This document shows positions 6,057 to 7,237 of a DNA stretch of 7,237 nucleotides, piece after piece. The stretch lies in the NCBI GenBank assembly GCA_937871685.1, contig CALMOL010000048.1:2509-9745 (forward strand). Direction: 5' to 3'. The translations under genes and the position numbers were made by a program. The notes under the pieces were generated by a model. The model saw only the letters and a list, made by a program, of their open reading frames with translations, searched no databases and had not been told where the DNA came from. This stretch comes from an uncultured Verrucomicrobiota bacterium (lineage in GTDB: Bacteria; Verrucomicrobiota; Verrucomicrobiia; Chthoniobacterales; SZAS-18). Within the stretch, counting starts at the first letter, position 1, and the number at the start of each line of letters is the position of its first letter.

Positions 6057-6737
6057 TCACATCTCCACGAGCGCAAAGGCTCGGTCGCGCACGGTGTCGT
6101 GCCAGCGCCCCAAATACGCGAAAGTTTGGGCGAACAAAGCTAACACCTCGCAGGATCGGGCCGCCAAGTCATCCCCCTGCCAGCGGGCGTCAAACTCACG
6201 AAGAGCGGTCATCCACTCCACCTCGTGCAAAGTCAGGCGCGCCAGCCAAGTCTCTGCCTCTTCGCGAATCGTCATTGCCTCACGCGCCAGTAAGGCCCTG
6301 CTAAGCGGGGAGGCTGCAGCATTTTTGCGTGAAAGGAAAGCATTCAACTTCTCCTCGAGTGCGGTCGCTTCCTCAAACCATTTGGTCAGCACGCTGGGTA
6401 GAGTCGTCGGGCCAACTCCGAATTTCTCGTCAGGGCAGGTCAGCTCAAGTAGATGCCGAAGGCGAAGTCGCGGCTCAACCAGGATTTTTCGCGCCTCGTC
6501 CAATTCTCCCAGCGACCCTGGCTTCCCTTCGTGGACAACGCTGCTTGATACAGCCCGCTCCCGGACAGCATCGGGCTCTAGCCAAGGGCGGGCTTCAAGT
6601 CCAAGCAGCGCAAACGCGTTCAAATAAGAGGAGGGCTGCTCAGCGTGTTGGTTTTTTTGGTGATGAAACAAAGGCAGCAGAAGCGAAACTGCTTCAGATC
6701 GACATTTCTGGCAACGCCGCCGAGCGTAAAACGCCAT
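6057..6737 (-). CDS. HscB-like iron-sulfur cochaperone with a degenerate J domain
   Basis: This 226-residue protein follows the A-type carrier by 12 bases, as hscB follows iscA in isc operons. HscB normally brings the scaffold IscU to the Hsp70 HscA and stimulates its ATPase through a J domain. Here residues 37-98 retain a J-like outline: SYLNAFALLGL, a first helical part, then LDEARKIL (79-86) and EPRLRLRHLLEL (88-99), as in HscB. The essential HPD tripeptide is replaced by His69-Glu70-Gly71, and only about seven residues lie between it and LDEARKIL, so the region before the last J helix is shortened. The C-terminal part (about 112-185) is helical with LPSVLTKWFEEATALEEKL, like the HscB C-terminal domain that binds IscU. 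Residues 9-31 contain C-x2-C-x12-H-x5-H, a possible metal site recalling the N-terminal CxxC pairs of human HSC20. GAGGG nine bases before the ATG at 6737 supports this start; no other Met start exists before the J-like region. I give no gene symbol because the key residues are missing. Confidence 0.7.
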   Translation of the reverse strand: MAFYARRRCQKCRSEAVSLLLPLFHHQKNQHAEQPSSYLNAFALLGLEARPWLEPDAVRERAVSSSVVHEGKPGSLGELDEARKILVEPRLRLRHLLELTCPDEKFGVGPTTLPSVLTKWFEEATALEEKLNAFLSRKNAAASPLSRALLAREAMTIREEAETWLARLTLHEVEWMTALREFDARWQGDDLAARSCEVLALFAQTFAYLGRWHDTVRDRAFALVEM

Positions 6738-6741
6738 TCTC

Positions 6742-6752
6742 GCTTGCCCTCA
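6742..6752 (-). promoter_or_regulatory. Ribosome binding site of the HscB-like gene
   Basis: Reading the minus strand, GAGGG followed by nine bases precedes the ATG at 6737. The site overlaps the TGA of the iron-sulfur carrier gene, suggesting translational coupling between the two. It is the only clear Shine-Dalgarno match I found before any of the seven genes, and it decides the start, which otherwise would leave an unusual Cys-containing N-terminus in doubt. Confidence 0.55.
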
Positions 6753-7103
6753 AGCCGAGAAACTCTCACCACAGGAGCAATGCGCGACCGCGTTAGGGTT
6801 CGTGACCTTGAAGCCACCTTTTTGCAGGTCGTCAGAGTAATCAAGCAATGATCCCGAAACAAACAGGGCGCTCTTGGGGTCTATGACGACGCGCACGCCT
6901 GCGCTCTCAACGAGGATGTCCCGGTTCACGGGACCATCCACCAAATCCATCCTGTACTGAAGGCCGGAGCAGCCGCCGCCGATGACGGCCACCCTCAATG
7001 CCCCTTGCGGTCGGCCTTGCCGGCCAAGCAGAGAAGACAACTTCTCACTCGCCGGGCACGTGACCTTGATAAGCTTCTCATTGCCGATCTTGAATTGATG
7101 CAC
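6750..7103 (-). CDS. A-type iron-sulfur cluster carrier (IscA/ErpA/HesB family)
   Basis: This 117-residue protein belongs to the A-type carriers, which receive Fe-S clusters from the scaffold and deliver them to target apoproteins in the cytoplasm. The three cluster-binding cysteines are present: Cys45 in IGGGCSGLQYRMDL, and Cys109 and Cys111 in the C-terminal HCSCGESFSA, a variant of the usual CGCG-x-SF ending. VVIDPKSALFVSGSLLDYSDDLQKGGFKVTNPNA (72-105, quoted here in parts: VVIDPKSALF, SGSLLDYSDD, GGFKVTNPNA) matches the family's central and late segments. The length is slightly above the usual 105-115. The start is a GTG at 7103. An in-frame ATG seven codons upstream (7124) is cut off by TAG at 7115-7113, so GTG is the only workable start. 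No Shine-Dalgarno sequence is evident. It is followed 12 bases later by the HscB-like gene. I cannot choose between IscA, ErpA and SufA from sequence alone, although the hscB neighbour favours an isc-like role. Confidence 0.93.
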   Translation of the reverse strand: MHQFKIGNEKLIKVTCPASEKLSSLLGRQGRPQGALRVAVIGGGCSGLQYRMDLVDGPVNRDILVESAGVRVVIDPKSALFVSGSLLDYSDDLQKGGFKVTNPNAVAHCSCGESFSA

Positions 7104-7190
7104 GGCTGGACGCTAACGCGGCATTCGTCGTCCGCCAACGAAGACTCGCAACCTGCCGCTAGCAATGGTGTCGCTCAGAGGGTATACACA
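7104..7190 (-). promoter_or_regulatory. Upstream region of the Fe-S carrier operon
   Basis: This gap between the terminator-like hairpin and the GTG start probably holds the promoter of the carrier/HscB-like pair. On the minus strand there is TTGCGA, which matches four of six -35 positions, but 17 bases later only the weak ACGAAT. TAGCGT (7115-7110), close to the GTG, would give a leaderless transcript if it were a -10 box. Neither is strong. I see no IscR-type palindrome. Confidence 0.25.
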
Positions 7191-7224
7191 AAAGCGGGGC
7201 CGCCCAAATGCCCCGCCCCGTTTG
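7191..7224 (-). terminator. Probable factor-independent terminator of a minus-strand gene beyond the window
   Basis: A perfect 7-bp stem GCGGGGC (7194-7200) / GCCCCGC (7210-7216) has a nine-base loop. Read on the minus strand it is followed by TTTTGTGT, a moderate U-tract, and is preceded by AAACGGG, which can slide-pair with the 3' arm. On the plus strand it is followed by GTTTG and an A-run (7225-7234), which does not make a terminator. It therefore most likely ends a minus-strand transcript entering from the right, insulating the Fe-S carrier operon. Confidence 0.55.
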
Positions 7225-7237
7225 AAAAAAAAAAGGA

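Noticed and set aside
6620..6862. Minus-strand ORF of 80 residues with several Cys (FRFCCLCF)
   Set aside because: It overlaps the end of the Fe-S carrier and the start of the HscB-like gene in a third frame, and shows no family pattern.
1..7237. Defence system, CRISPR array, prophage or insertion sequence
   Set aside because: All seven genes are metabolic, Fe-S, hydrolase or unknown exported proteins. There are no regularly spaced repeats, transposase or integrase motifs, or tRNA genes.

Overview
The window is a GC-rich bacterial chromosomal segment with seven protein-coding genes, all complete. It has no RNA gene, transposase, phage gene or CRISPR array. The base composition, secreted Ala/Pro-rich hypothetical proteins, sparse Shine-Dalgarno sequences and a dispersed-looking GAAACTC-type repeat are what I would expect from Verrucomicrobia, perhaps the Opitutaceae. 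This placement is inferred from style and memory, not from a search.

Positions 72-4434 carry four genes on the minus strand. In transcription order they are a membrane-anchored protein with HEAT-like C-terminal helices (4434-3199), zinc-type porphobilinogen synthase HemB (3161-2166), a small exported protein of unknown function (2007-1360) and an exported HSL-type alpha/beta hydrolase (1214-72). The first two are 37 bases apart and may be cotranscribed. A long imperfect inverted repeat built on a 7-base unit lies between hemB and the small exported protein.

A 187-base divergent intergenic region (4435-4621) separates this block from a plus-strand class III PLP aminotransferase (4622-6043). 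This enzyme resembles HpnO, the aminotransferase of aminohopanoid synthesis, but no hopanoid gene is beside it.

Convergent to the aminotransferase, and only 13 bases from its stop, is a tight minus-strand pair: an A-type iron-sulfur carrier (7103-6750), then an HscB-like cochaperone (6737-6057). The order matches iscA-hscB of the isc operon. The cochaperone is unusual: its J-domain HPD tripeptide is replaced by HEG, the following J-domain segment is short, and its N-terminus carries a possible Cys2His2 metal site. A hairpin at the right edge probably terminates a minus-strand gene lying beyond the window.

Most of the window is ordinary housekeeping and hypothetical content. The best leads are the HPD-less HscB-like protein, the long inverted repeat downstream of hemB, and the isolated HpnO-like aminotransferase, whose 3' part looks less GC-rich than its 5' part.
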